Below, piece after piece: positions 51,400 through 60,023 of a stretch of 64,000 nucleotides of DNA (the stretch's first letter is position 1; every line of letters begins with the position of its first letter). The DNA comes from Desulfobacterales bacterium (GTDB lineage Bacteria; Desulfobacterota; Desulfobacteria; Desulfobacterales; Desulfosalsimonadaceae). The notes below the pieces were generated by a model. That model searched no databases, was not told the DNA's origin, and was given only the letters and a program-made list of their open reading frames with translations. The position numbers and the translations under genes were made by a program. The DNA is taken from positions 551,001-615,000 of the forward strand of contig JAXHNP010000006.1 in assembly GCA_034520365.1 (NCBI GenBank), in the 5' to 3' direction.

Positions 51400-53211
51400 T
51401 TATTCCGTCTCTTCATGGTTTTCTTCATGATCATCTCCATGCTCCTCATGGCCCTCCTCATCATGGCCTGAAGAAAATGGATTCAACAACCCCACAATCT
51501 TGTGGATCACTTCATGCTGGTGATGCATCAGTTCCTTCTGCATTTCGATAAAATCGGCAAACGGCATGCGCATGGTGAGTGAGGCCATATATAACCCAAA
51601 CTTCTGTTCCACGTCAAGCCCGGCATAGGGGTTATATACGGGCTTGAAAAAATCCGTGGAGTTTAAGTTATCCGAGGTATTGTTGGGGATTTTGTTTGAC
51701 GGCTGATACAAAAACCCCAGCCCCACATCGATTTCATGCTTGTTCGGTAAAGTCAGCCCCACGCCGGCGCCGAAAAAATGAAGATCCGGGAACACATTGG
51801 CCATGACATCGCGCAGATGATCCTGCACTGATGTCGGCCGGTAGGAGTAGCCCCCGCGAAGCGCAAGCTTTTCAGTTAACTGGTATTCCATCCCGACACT
51901 TGCATGAATGCTATCCTCAAACTCGTTTCTGATCACCAGGTCCTGGTCGCCTTCGGTATAGCCGAGGAGCTTAACCGTTCGCAAAAGCTGTATGCGCTGG
52001 TCCATGTGGATGCGCTGCTCCTCCTGGACCGACCAGTCCGCCCAGTGAAGATCCAGCATTAAGCGCAGACGCTTGGTGGGTTTTAGCATAAATCCGGCCT
52101 GAAGGCGCTGGGGAAGGGTGAGGTCAACCGTGGCCGTACCGGTTTGAAAAGGCACTCCGGTTGTCGGCAGATCCAGCATCCCGGCAATCATCAGGGTCAA
52201 AGGGCTGGAGCCGTTCCAGGCCATAAATCGCTGCCAGATTTCGGAATAGTTAAATGTAAACCCGCCTGACATTTCGATTTCAATCGGGCTTTGATATGTT
52301 GCGCCAAAAGAAAACCATTCCTTTGGCTGCCACAGGAGCCCAAGGTTGTAGTTGGGTGAAAAATCATCCCGCACATTAAATTCAAACGAGGCAACCTGGT
52401 CATAAGGGCCGACCCCGCCGCCGAACCAGGGCGGGGGCAGGGTAAGATCAGATACAATGGGGATATAGAGTTTTTCCGTGGCATTGCCCAGCGTCCGGGT
52501 CAGCGCCACCAGTTCGTTCGGAGACCGCTGGGTCACCCGGGCGCCCATGGCGGTCTGCCCCATGCCCACGGTCATGCCGAGCGAAAGGGTCGGTGTGGCC
52601 TGAAAACTAACCGCCGGTGCGGCATAAATCAGGTGCTGCTGGTAAAGGGTCCGGCCGCCCCATCTGACCGGGCTGTCGCTTTTAAAGTTAAATCCGCCGC
52701 CAAACGGGACATAGTTGCCGATGGCAAAAGTCCACCTGGAACCCTCTGACCGCGAGGCCAGCCCGGCGGTTGGCCCCACAAGAAAATTGATGGTATCATC
52801 ATATATGGGCAGGTACATAACCCCGCTGCTGTTGGTATCCTCCTCCCCGGCCACCGGGTCATGAATCTGGCCTTCCTGCGGCCCCCAGGTGTCAAAGAAA
52901 CCCTCGAAATCCTCGTCCGCCTCGAATTTTATGGTATTTCGGATCCAGGGAATCACAAAGCCCTGCTCAAAGGTTTTGCCCTCAGGCAGTTCCGAGAGCC
53001 CGGCGGGGTTGTAGTGAACCGACATCAGGCCCGGGGGATAGGCGGTTACCGTATTGGCCAGGGAGATGGCCTTGGAGGTAATGGCGATCTGTTCGGTAAA
53101 AGTGGCATGGGAGGGTTTGGGCAGGCAGAGGAGGCATGATAAAACCGCTATAAATGCTATTATGCATAACCTTGAATATATATGGTGCCGCAAGCTGATT
53201 TCTCCCTGCAT
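51400..53211 (-). CDS. FadL/OMPP1-family outer-membrane transporter with His/Glu-rich tail
   Basis: 603 residues. Signal peptide to about residue 36, then the FadL N-terminus ITSKAISLANTVTAYPPGLMSVHYNPAGLSELPEG (NPAG motif) and many amphipathic strands ending MYASLTMRMPF. FadL-type barrels take up long-chain fatty acids or aromatic hydrocarbons. The last ~40 residues are unusual: HQHEVIHKIVG...SSGHDEEGHEEHGDDHEENHE, a probable metal-binding tail. It is the last gene of the envelope island upstream of the propeller genes. Confidence 0.88.
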   Translation of the reverse strand: MQGEISLRHHIYSRLCIIAFIAVLSCLLCLPKPSHATFTEQIAITSKAISLANTVTAYPPGLMSVHYNPAGLSELPEGKTFEQGFVIPWIRNTIKFEADEDFEGFFDTWGPQEGQIHDPVAGEEDTNSSGVMYLPIYDDTINFLVGPTAGLASRSEGSRWTFAIGNYVPFGGGFNFKSDSPVRWGGRTLYQQHLIYAAPAVSFQATPTLSLGMTVGMGQTAMGARVTQRSPNELVALTRTLGNATEKLYIPIVSDLTLPPPWFGGGVGPYDQVASFEFNVRDDFSPNYNLGLLWQPKEWFSFGATYQSPIEIEMSGGFTFNYSEIWQRFMAWNGSSPLTLMIAGMLDLPTTGVPFQTGTATVDLTLPQRLQAGFMLKPTKRLRLMLDLHWADWSVQEEQRIHMDQRIQLLRTVKLLGYTEGDQDLVIRNEFEDSIHASVGMEYQLTEKLALRGGYSYRPTSVQDHLRDVMANVFPDLHFFGAGVGLTLPNKHEIDVGLGFLYQPSNKIPNNTSDNLNSTDFFKPVYNPYAGLDVEQKFGLYMASLTMRMPFADFIEMQKELMHHQHEVIHKIVGLLNPFSSGHDEEGHEEHGDDHEENHEETE

Positions 53212-53505
53212 TATTCCTTTGCCTAAACTGACCCTGAACTCAATGTCATTAACTTTAGCCTTCCGCCACTGTCATTTCGAGGAACGACAGTGACGAGAAA
53301 TCTTAAAAATGCATGCAATGAAAAGATTTCTCGCTGGCGCTCGAAATGACCAATGCGTTCATACGTAATTGGTTTGGAATTTTGGTCATTGAAATTTGGT
53401 GCTTGTTTGTAATTTGTAATTTGCGATTTGGTGCTTAATTGTGAACCGTCAACCGTGAACTGTGAACTGTGAACCGTGAACTCTGAACCCTACACCCACA
53501 CCTTC
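53212..53505. repeat. Gap with families B, C (arm) and D
   Basis: 53270-53350: family B palindrome with a 26-base loop containing GCATGC. 53380-53440: GAAATTTGGTGCTTGTTTG arm (C). 53443-53500: GAACCGTCAACCGTGAACTG and further GTGAACTGTGAACC units (D), running up to the end of the next gene. Confidence 0.65.
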
Positions 53506-55032
53506 CTACAATTCAAACTCGATGGGCGTGCTAAGAGAGAATGAAAAACTGCCGGTATTGGTAATAGGAATGCCGAAACTGAAATTCAGGTTCTGCGTGC
53601 GGCTCAGCCGGTAGCCCACGCCCAGGCTCATGCTGGCAGATGCGCTGGTACCCGATTCCGCAACAGCGGCATTTTTATATTTGTATTCGGTCTCAAAGCT
53701 GTAGGAATAGTTGATACTCATATTCAGGTTCAGCTTATAGGACAGGGCATAGCCCATGCCCGCGCCAATGCCAAAGCCCATGCCCGGATCCACCTCATCC
53801 AGAATTCCCTCGTTTCGTTTCTGGTTGATGTCTTCCACAGGAAACCTGTAAGTGGCGCTGAGGCTTGAGAACACCACCACCGGATCGGTTACCTGGCTGA
53901 CTGAAACCCCGAGGTTGGAGGAGTACATCCCGCTGCTGGTGGAAAGCTCTACACCCGGATCAATTTCATAGGGGCTTCTGCCCACCGGCACATTAAACCC
54001 GCCGTTTACAATGATGGTGGGCAGGTCTCTGCTGCTTTTTACAGGCTGATATCGCCAGTTAATGGACAGATCTCCCAGGTCCGTTACCTCCTCTGAGTCC
54101 ACTGTCCCCACCCGGTGATACCTGTAGACGAAGGGGATGCCGGTGCCTAAGGTAAAGTTGTCTTTCAGGCCGTATGAGACGTTAAAGGAGTTGCGTATGG
54201 TATGGTTGGCCACATCCTCTACGCGCACGGATTCTTTGATGGCATTATATTCGGAATAGGTATAGCCGAACCCGTATGAGAATCTGATATTTCCCTCTCC
54301 GGTCAGGGTGTATTCCCGGCCGGCGGCCTCAAGAATGTCTTCCTGTTCCTCCTTTGCCTCTTCCTCGGTCATCTGCAGGTCATCCCGGACTTTTTCGGCT
54401 TCTTTCAACTGATTTAATTCGGATTCGAGCCGGTCAATCCGCTCCAGCAGACCCTCCTCACCGCCGGCCGATCCATCGGTCCGGCCTTTCTTCCGCTCGG
54501 CTTCCAGTATTTTTTGCGTCTCTGATTTCTGCGCCATTTGAGCGGCTTCTTCTGCACGTTCTTTAGATTCGGCGATCTCCAGTGAATCATAGCGGGCAAT
54601 CAGGCCGGGGGTGTCAACGGAATCTTTCAGTTCATCCAGTTTTTCCGCGGCGTTTTGGTAGGAACTGAACTCTCCGATGCGCACCGCATGGATGGTCTGG
54701 CCCTGGGCGTTTACCCCCTGGAAAATATAGGGGTCATATCCTTTGGTTTTAAGTTCAATGACCTGTTCATCTGCCGCGCCCTGGCTTTTAAACGTGCCGA
54801 ACTGGATGGCAAACTGATTTTCCGGGGATACGTGGGCGGGTTGATCCGGCTGCTGGTCCTTTCCTTCTTCTTCAGAAGGTTCCTGCTGGTCTTTGGACTG
54901 GCTGTCCTCTGTCTCACTGTCTTCTATCGAGGAGCTTTTCAGTATATCTTCAATACTTTGACAAAACCCTGGGTTTATTGTCATGCCGGTAATGGAGCCA
55001 AAGCAGAACAGCATTATCACAAGCTTTCTCAC
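53506..55032 (-). CDS. SPOR-domain/coiled-coil/beta-barrel outer-membrane protein
   Basis: 508 residues. Signal peptide (1-24); a Glu/Gln/Ser-rich linker (35-85); a SPOR domain (about 88-165, FAIQFGTFKSQGAADEQVIELKTKGYDPYIF...VRIGEFSSYQNAAEKLDEL) that would bind peptidoglycan or a partner; a coiled coil (about 175-250, ERIDRLESELNQLKEAEKV); and a C-terminal ~260-residue barrel (YTLTGEGNIRFSYGFGYTYSEYN ... NLNFSFGIPITNTGSFSFSLSTPIEFEL) resembling meta-pathway-type transporters/porins. 44 bases after the C39 peptidase gene and likely cotranscribed. Confidence 0.75.
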   Translation of the reverse strand: MRKLVIMLFCFGSITGMTINPGFCQSIEDILKSSSIEDSETEDSQSKDQQEPSEEEGKDQQPDQPAHVSPENQFAIQFGTFKSQGAADEQVIELKTKGYDPYIFQGVNAQGQTIHAVRIGEFSSYQNAAEKLDELKDSVDTPGLIARYDSLEIAESKERAEEAAQMAQKSETQKILEAERKKGRTDGSAGGEEGLLERIDRLESELNQLKEAEKVRDDLQMTEEEAKEEQEDILEAAGREYTLTGEGNIRFSYGFGYTYSEYNAIKESVRVEDVANHTIRNSFNVSYGLKDNFTLGTGIPFVYRYHRVGTVDSEEVTDLGDLSINWRYQPVKSSRDLPTIIVNGGFNVPVGRSPYEIDPGVELSTSSGMYSSNLGVSVSQVTDPVVVFSSLSATYRFPVEDINQKRNEGILDEVDPGMGFGIGAGMGYALSYKLNLNMSINYSYSFETEYKYKNAAVAESGTSASASMSLGVGYRLSRTQNLNFSFGIPITNTGSFSFSLSTPIEFEL

Positions 55033-55076
55033 AAGCCACTCCCCAATAGTTTCGGGTTTATCAAAAGTTTAGCCCA

Positions 55077-55841
55077 TCAGCGGGAATAGTATTTCTGATA
55101 TTCTTCAGGCAGGGTGAAGAAAAAATCCCGCTCATGCTGGGCCGGATAACCGATTTCCGGCCCGTAGTTCGTAATCAGGTCGTCAATCACGCTTTCATGG
55201 ATGTATCTTAAATCATCATTGGTTAACTCAAGGGCGCTGTAGGTGTTCGCCCCTTCCGGATAGACCATGAAAACCACATTCTCATACCACATATCTTCAA
55301 ACGCGGCAAGCGTGTAACTGGTATTGCCGCGGAAAGGGTCGGCCAGAAAAATGTGGCCCCCGTGAAACCCCTTGAAAACCGTAAAATGCCGGTATCCCAT
55401 AAATTCTATTGGCACAATACAGGGGTGCTTCATCTCGGCGATATCATACATGTCCTCAATGGTGGCCTTGTAGCCCACACCCTTATACCCGAGTTTATTG
55501 ACAAAGCGCTTCATATCCAGCAGGGAAAACGCCCGGCGCTTGGCTATTTTCTGGGCATCGCCGTACTCCATCAGCCCATAGATGACCTGGGCTTCGGTCA
55601 AGTTTTCCCCCAGAAAATGGTTTAACAGCGTGGCCAGGGCAGCGGAGCCGCAGCTGTAATCATACTCCTGCTTGACAAGGCTTTTGTTCTGGAGCTCCTC
55701 CAGCGGCCTGATTTGAAAATCGGCTGTTACCGGATACTGTCCACCCACATCTACGGTGAATTCATTTTTTGGGTTTTCCTTCATTGGATGAAACCCGGCG
55801 AACAGGCAAACGGAAATTATGAATGCGGCGACGATATGCAT
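55077..55841 (-). CDS. C39-type cysteine peptidase, secreted
   Basis: 254 residues. N-terminal signal-like segment (MHIVAAFIISVCLFAGF). C39 core with nucleophile Cys64 in QEYDYSCGSAALATLLNHFLG, His152 in GYRHFTVFKGF and Asp168 in HIFLADPFRG. C39 peptidases usually cut double-glycine leaders (GG/GA) as part of ABC exporters; here the domain is free-standing, without membrane or ATPase domains. Three genes just upstream encode small secreted proteins with a conserved TGQAG motif that could be its targets (inference). The ~55-residue C-terminal extension is unfamiliar. Confidence 0.85.
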   Translation of the reverse strand: MHIVAAFIISVCLFAGFHPMKENPKNEFTVDVGGQYPVTADFQIRPLEELQNKSLVKQEYDYSCGSAALATLLNHFLGENLTEAQVIYGLMEYGDAQKIAKRRAFSLLDMKRFVNKLGYKGVGYKATIEDMYDIAEMKHPCIVPIEFMGYRHFTVFKGFHGGHIFLADPFRGNTSYTLAAFEDMWYENVVFMVYPEGANTYSALELTNDDLRYIHESVIDDLITNYGPEIGYPAQHERDFFFTLPEEYQKYYSR

Positions 55842-56338
55842 AAGAAAAGTTCAGAGTTCAGGGTTCAAAGTTCACAGTTCAGGGTTAATCCTTTAGTCTC
55901 CTTCTCCCCCTGGGAGAAGGTCGGGATGAGGGTAAAAACAGCTTAAATTCAACCAATCGCATCACCCTGAACATATGTTATTTCATGAAACAATATTTAC
56001 TGTACTTATATGAAGTCAGGACTTTTGTCAAATTGAAATTTGATGGAAGGCGGGGCAGTCAATATTTTAAAATCAGGGGTTTACGTAAACGTCAATGACA
56101 GGCGGGCAGGATAAGGTAGCTGAAAGAGGCAAATTCCAAATAACAAGCATCAAATAACAAACAAGCACCAAATTATAAGCACCAAATGACAAACAAATCT
56201 CAAATTACAAATCCCAAATAACAAGCACCAAATAACAAACAAAACCCCTTCGGCCTTGGCTTGTCTTTGTTTGAGATTTTGGTCATTGTGATTTGGTTAT
56301 TGTTTGAAATTTGTAATTTGGGATTTGGTGCTTGATCA
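55842..56338. repeat. Gap with families D and C
   Basis: 55850-55885: AGTTCAGGGTTCAAAGTTCACAG (D). 56128-56337: complete family C inverted repeat: CAAATAACAAGC.../ core AACAAAACCCCTTCGGCC / GGTCATTGTGATTTGG...GGTGCTTG. 55940-56127 contains no recognisable element. Confidence 0.65.
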
Positions 56339-57313
56339 CTACGGAATCAAATACGCATCAAACCGATACGCCTTAATCCCGTCAATCGCGCCTGGGCCGA
56401 AATCCGTTCCGCCGAAGTGGGAATTTTCAAAACGGATGGAGCCTTCAAACGGAAGCCGCAGCCGGTAGGCGCCAAGCGGGTAGTCGCCGAAATCAAAATC
56501 GGCAAAATCAAAATCACTGACCCCGGCGTCGATTTGGGCGGGCCGGGAATGCTGGTCCTTGGGTTCCGAGCTGTCTATGTCGCCGAACATATCGCCGATC
56601 TGAAATTCGCCGATATCAGATGTCCAAGTCGTGGGGTCTGCCGGGTCATCGCCGGCTGTGCCAAAGCCGAAGCTCTGGCCGATGTGGATGTTTTCAAAAG
56701 CGACCCTCAACCAGTTATTGTTTGAATCCGTCCCATAGAAATAGGCTGCGGTGTCAATGTGCATTTCAAAATCATGCTCCATATCCACACCGCTTTCGCC
56801 ATGGGGCGCCAAGAAGGTCTTCCATGAGGGCTGCCGGATTTGACCGATGCCCACGAAGCCCAGGTTGTAGGCGGTATTTCCGTCAGAAAAAAGCAATCCG
56901 TCAGACAGATAAGAAACTTCCTGGTCCCAGTTCGGCGCTGCCATGCCGATCATTCCCTTGTTGATAGAATCCGGCGTCGTCTTCTCATCCCAATCATCAA
57001 GCGAGGCCACGCTATTGACGCCGGTATCCAGGAAAATCAATCCGGTGGACATATCCGCGGTACCGAAGTTGTATTTCATGACGTCGGACTGCAGGTTGAG
57101 AAGCCCAAAGTAGCCGCTGTCTGATGCGTTATACCGGTATTGTTCGATGTTTTGAAATATCTGGACGTTCTTTACGGCGATCGTAATGCCTGCCTGCCCG
57201 GTTACATCCTCCATTTCCGCGTTGTTAAGCGGCTGGAGGGTAGCGGCGGCAGCCCAGGGGATTAGCAGGATGCAGGCAAGGGATGCTAGGAATATGGAGA
57301 AGTTTTTTGGCAT
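56339..57313 (-). CDS. TGQAG-motif secreted protein 3
   Basis: 324 residues from ATG 57313; the frame extends to 57346 but those residues (MNCELRTVNPF) are encoded by the family D repeat. Signal peptide to about residue 24, then LNNAEMEDVTGQAGITIAVKNVQIFQNIEQ with TGQAG at 38-42. Distantly related to the next two proteins, with a longer C-terminal part (GSIRFENSHFGGTDFGPGAIDGIKAYRFDAYLIP). Similar TGQAG proteins (DUF6160-like) are known from Gammaproteobacteria; function unknown. No good ribosome site: the family D repeat sits directly upstream. Confidence 0.78.
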   Translation of the reverse strand: MPKNFSIFLASLACILLIPWAAAATLQPLNNAEMEDVTGQAGITIAVKNVQIFQNIEQYRYNASDSGYFGLLNLQSDVMKYNFGTADMSTGLIFLDTGVNSVASLDDWDEKTTPDSINKGMIGMAAPNWDQEVSYLSDGLLFSDGNTAYNLGFVGIGQIRQPSWKTFLAPHGESGVDMEHDFEMHIDTAAYFYGTDSNNNWLRVAFENIHIGQSFGFGTAGDDPADPTTWTSDIGEFQIGDMFGDIDSSEPKDQHSRPAQIDAGVSDFDFADFDFGDYPLGAYRLRLPFEGSIRFENSHFGGTDFGPGAIDGIKAYRFDAYLIP

Positions 57314-57675
57314 AAATGGGTTCACGGTTCGAAGTTCACAGTTCACAGTTCAGGGTTCACGGTTCATGGTTCAAGGCTTAAAAAACTTTGTGCCTTAGGT
57401 GGTGAAAATTTCAAATTTCAAATTTCAAATCCCAAATAACAAACAAATCTCAAATTCCAAGCATCAAATATCAAACAAAACCATTTGTTGTTAAACTCTT
57501 TGGGCATTCCGAGGAGCGCAAGCGGCGTCCCCACCGTCATTCCGAGGAGCCAAGCGACGAGGAATCTTAAGATTTCTCGCTGTCGGCTCGAAATGACAGC
57601 AGCGGAAAAGAATCTCTTTTCCGCTGCTGTGTTATCTCAACAAAATCGAGATGTCATACGGTTAAGCGCAATTTT
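57314..57675. repeat. Gap with families D, C and B
   Basis: 57318-57375: GTTCACAGTTCACAGTTCAGG run (D). 57408-57482: CAAATTTCAAATTTCAAATC... (C, left arm). 57537-57599: family B palindrome, followed by a separate hairpin at 57597-57629. Confidence 0.65.
57597..57629 (-). terminator. Strong hairpin downstream of TGQAG protein 2
   Basis: Perfect 15 bp stem CAGCAGCGGAAAAGA / TCTTTTCCGCTGCTG with a three-base loop, 47 bases after the stop at 57676. There is no U-run, so it may be an mRNA 3' stabiliser or a factor-assisted terminator rather than a classical one. Confidence 0.55.
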
Positions 57676-58494
57676 TCAGTGCGGTGCAATTTCGATCCAG
57701 CCGCTCAAGGTGGTAAAGGTGATGCCTGTCATTTCAATCGTACCAAAATCGGCACCGTTTTCCAACCCGATGATATCGTTGTTACCATCCTGATCATTTA
57801 CTGCTTCGCCAGCCGCCAAGTTGTTACTGTTGTAGCCTTCAAGATTGTAAAAAGCCGGCGTGAGGTTCATCGAAGGAATGTATACTTCCATGGTCGGAAT
57901 ACCGATCAAAACACCGCCCATGTAAGCATCACCGCCATTCCCATTATTTTGAAGCTGTTCCGAAAGCACCGGAAGCTGGGAGGTGGCATCAATGGTCAGC
58001 GCGCTATACATATTATTAGTTGGCGCCGTGTAATTGTCCAGTCCTAATGTAGCCGTGGCCACGTTGCCTGAATAACTCCCGTCTATAGCGCAGGTATCAA
58101 GTGTGGAGGTCTGGCCGTAATCCCAGTTCAACTCCAGGTCACCGGTGGTAAGCGAACCAAAGTTCACATTATCGGTGCCGGAAGTGCCGTCCGGATTGGC
58201 CGAATTTGTAATCGCGTTGATTTCCAGAACGTCGAGCTGGAAGTTCTGAAGACCAACCGCGCCGCCGGGCCCCTCGGCAGTGCCGAAGCCTTCAAACGTA
58301 CCAAAGCCATCACAATCGATCCAGGCAATGCGCTCGATGTTTAAGAATAGCTGGATGTCGTCGAACATGATGGACACACCGGCCTGACCGGTCATCTCGT
58401 CCATGCTGCCGTCGTTCATCAGGTCATACTGGATGCCGAATGCGGCGGCGGGTAATACCATTAACATGGCTAGAACTAATACAAGTTTTTTCAT
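57676..58494 (-). CDS. TGQAG-motif secreted protein 2
   Basis: 272 residues. Signal peptide MKKLVLVLAMLMVLPAAAFG, then DLMNDGSMDEMTGQAGVSIMFDDIQLFLNIERIAWID with TGQAG at 35-39. It shares with protein 1 a conserved order: GGAVGLQNFQLDVLEINAITN, LNWDYGQT, LGLDNY, ITIDATSQLP, GGVLIGIPTMEVYIPSM and C-terminal GWIEIAPH. The whole is Asn/Asp/Gly-rich and beta-like, as in a surface or fibre protein. Ribosome site AAGGAGG. Paralogue of the gene upstream. Confidence 0.82.
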   Translation of the reverse strand: MKKLVLVLAMLMVLPAAAFGIQYDLMNDGSMDEMTGQAGVSIMFDDIQLFLNIERIAWIDCDGFGTFEGFGTAEGPGGAVGLQNFQLDVLEINAITNSANPDGTSGTDNVNFGSLTTGDLELNWDYGQTSTLDTCAIDGSYSGNVATATLGLDNYTAPTNNMYSALTIDATSQLPVLSEQLQNNGNGGDAYMGGVLIGIPTMEVYIPSMNLTPAFYNLEGYNSNNLAAGEAVNDQDGNNDIIGLENGADFGTIEMTGITFTTLSGWIEIAPH

Positions 58495-58570
58495 CCCTTA
58501 CCTCCTTATTTCCGTTTGTGATTGTTTTCGGGGGGAATCCCCGGTTTACGCTTTTTAGGCTTTCAAAGTG

Positions 58571-58610
58571 AAAAGGGAGGGAGGATTTTAAACCCTTCCC
58601 TCCCTTTTTT
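58571..58610 (-). terminator. Rho-independent terminator between the two TGQAG genes
   Basis: Stem AAAAGGGAGGGA (58571-58582) / TCCCTCCCTTTT (58597-58608). On the minus strand it ends in a T-run, on the plus strand in eight T. It lies 49 bases after the stop of protein 1, so transcription of that gene can end before protein 2, giving it higher expression. Confidence 0.85.
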
Positions 58611-58658
58611 TTAGAGTTTTAGCCCAATCGAGTCAAGCTAAATCAGCCCCTGTAATTA

Positions 58659-59528
58659 TCAGTGGGGGGCAATTTCCACCCAGCCGCTCAGCACGCTGAA
58701 GGTAAGGCCCTGAATCTCCATGGTGCCAAAGTTGGCGCCGTCTAGCAGGTCTTCCGTAAGCGTTGTACCGTCAACATCGTTGATTGCTCCATTAGCGCCT
58801 GCATCAGCAAGGTTGTAGAATGCCGGAGTCATGGTCAGGCTGGGAATGTAGGCTTCCAGGGTCGGCAGGCCGATCATGACGCCGCCGATGTTAGAGTCAC
58901 CCAGAGAAGACATGTTTGAGAAGGCTTCCGAGGCTGCGGGCAGCTGGGAAGTGGCATCAATGGTGATGGCCGAAAACTTAAAGCTTTCATTGGTGCCGTC
59001 AACGCCGGTGGCCGCAAGACTGTCATAATTGTCCAACCCCAGGGTTTGCGCACCGAAATTTCCATATGCCTGGTCAGCATCGCCGCCATCCCCATAAGCA
59101 TCGGTGCTTGTGGTGGCAATTGAGGCGCCAGCGAATTGTGTGGTTTGACTGTAGTCCCAGTTCAGGTTCAGGTTGCCGTCCTCGGTGGAGCCGAGATTCA
59201 GGTTTACCGTAGTGTTATCTCCAATCCCTACGGTGGTGTTTGTAATGGCGTTAATCTCTAAGACATCGATCTGGAAGTTGCTGATGCCGACTGCACCGCC
59301 GCTACCTGAGGCCACGCCAAAGGGATTTCCAAGACCGGATTCGAAACCGTCGCTGTCGATCCATGCCATCCGCTCGATGTTCAGGAAGAGCTGGACGTCA
59401 TCGGCGATGATTGACACACCGGCCTGACCGGTAACGTCATCCATGGCGCTGTCATTCATCATTTCCAGGCCGAAAGCCGCGCCCGGAATGATCATCAAAA
59501 AGGCTAATGCTAATGCTAGTTTTTTCAT
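58659..59528 (-). CDS. TGQAG-motif secreted protein 1
   Basis: 289 residues. Signal peptide MKKLALALAFLMIIPGAAFG, then MMNDSAMDDVTGQAGVSIIADDVQLFLNIERMAWIDSDGF with TGQAG at 33-37. Conserved blocks as in protein 2, ending FGTMEIQGLTFSVLSGWVEIAPH. It has a strong ribosome site (GGAGG), a near-consensus promoter ~250 bases upstream, a structured leader and its own terminator, all suggesting strong regulated expression. Function unknown; probably the major exported component of the C39/TGQAG cluster. Confidence 0.83.
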   Translation of the reverse strand: MKKLALALAFLMIIPGAAFGLEMMNDSAMDDVTGQAGVSIIADDVQLFLNIERMAWIDSDGFESGLGNPFGVASGSGGAVGISNFQIDVLEINAITNTTVGIGDNTTVNLNLGSTEDGNLNLNWDYSQTTQFAGASIATTSTDAYGDGGDADQAYGNFGAQTLGLDNYDSLAATGVDGTNESFKFSAITIDATSQLPAASEAFSNMSSLGDSNIGGVMIGLPTLEAYIPSLTMTPAFYNLADAGANGAINDVDGTTLTEDLLDGANFGTMEIQGLTFSVLSGWVEIAPH

Positions 59529-59614
59529 TTTTTCCTCCGTTAAAGAAGTTTGTGATTAATTGGTTTTAAGGTTTGCTTGAATAATTAAAATTAAGAGTTG
59601 CCTAACGGGTCCCA

Positions 59615-59660
59615 ATCACCTCCTTTCGGATAAAAAAATTTTTCTGCATATACAGAAAAA
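59615..59660 (-). promoter_or_regulatory. Attenuator-like hairpin and long Shine-Dalgarno-like site in leader of TGQAG protein 1
   Basis: In transcription order: stem TTTTTCTG/CAGAAAAA reading as a hairpin (59660-59639) directly followed by seven U (59638-59632), then AAAGGAGGTGAT (59626-59615), which matches the 16S rRNA anti-SD over 12 bases. It lies ~90 bases before the ATG of the gene. A very short leader peptide could start here, but spacing is poor. Confidence 0.4.
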
Positions 59661-59777
59661 TATTCAAATTCAATTGGGTTTCAAATTCCTCAAGATCTTT
59701 TGCAGATCCTGATTTTAAGTTGGATGTGAGGTTGCTAAAGTGAACTCTGTTTATCCTTATGAATAAAACTTAGCATC

Positions 59778-59805
59778 AGAATATCCGATTAAAAATGATT
59801 GTCAA
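59778..59805 (-). promoter_or_regulatory. Sigma70 promoter of TGQAG protein 1
   Basis: Minus strand TTGACA (59805-59800), 16-base spacer, TATTCT (59783-59778). It predicts transcription from about 59771, giving a ~240 nt leader before ATG 59528. Confidence 0.6.
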
Positions 59806-59824
59806 GGGAAAAATTTTGAAAAAA

Positions 59825-59973
59825 TAAATCTCAAATCTCAAGCACCAAAAAACAAACAAATCACAAATTTCAAATCCCAAATATCAAACAAAACCCTTTC
59901 GGCCGAACTTGTCTTTGTTTTGGTCATTGTGATTTGGTTATTGTTTGTAATTTGAGTCTTGAGATTTGGTGCT
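59825..59973. repeat. Family C inverted repeat
   Basis: Left arm CAAATCTCAAGCACC..., core CAAACAAAACCCTTTCGGCC, right arm TTGGTCATTGTGATTTGG...GAGATTTGGTGC. It stands between the TGQAG promoter and the toxin-antitoxin promoter. Confidence 0.75.
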
Positions 59974-59988
59974 TTTGCTAATATATGT

Positions 59989-60017
59989 TTGACATGACCA
60001 ACATTATGACTTAGAAT
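59989..60017 (+). promoter_or_regulatory. Sigma70 promoter of the phd-vapC pair
   Basis: TTGACA (59989-59994), exactly 17-base spacer, TAGAAT (60012-60017). Predicted transcription start is at or next to the ATG at 60024, so the antitoxin mRNA would be leaderless. Confidence 0.65.
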
Positions 60018-60023
60018 GTGGTT

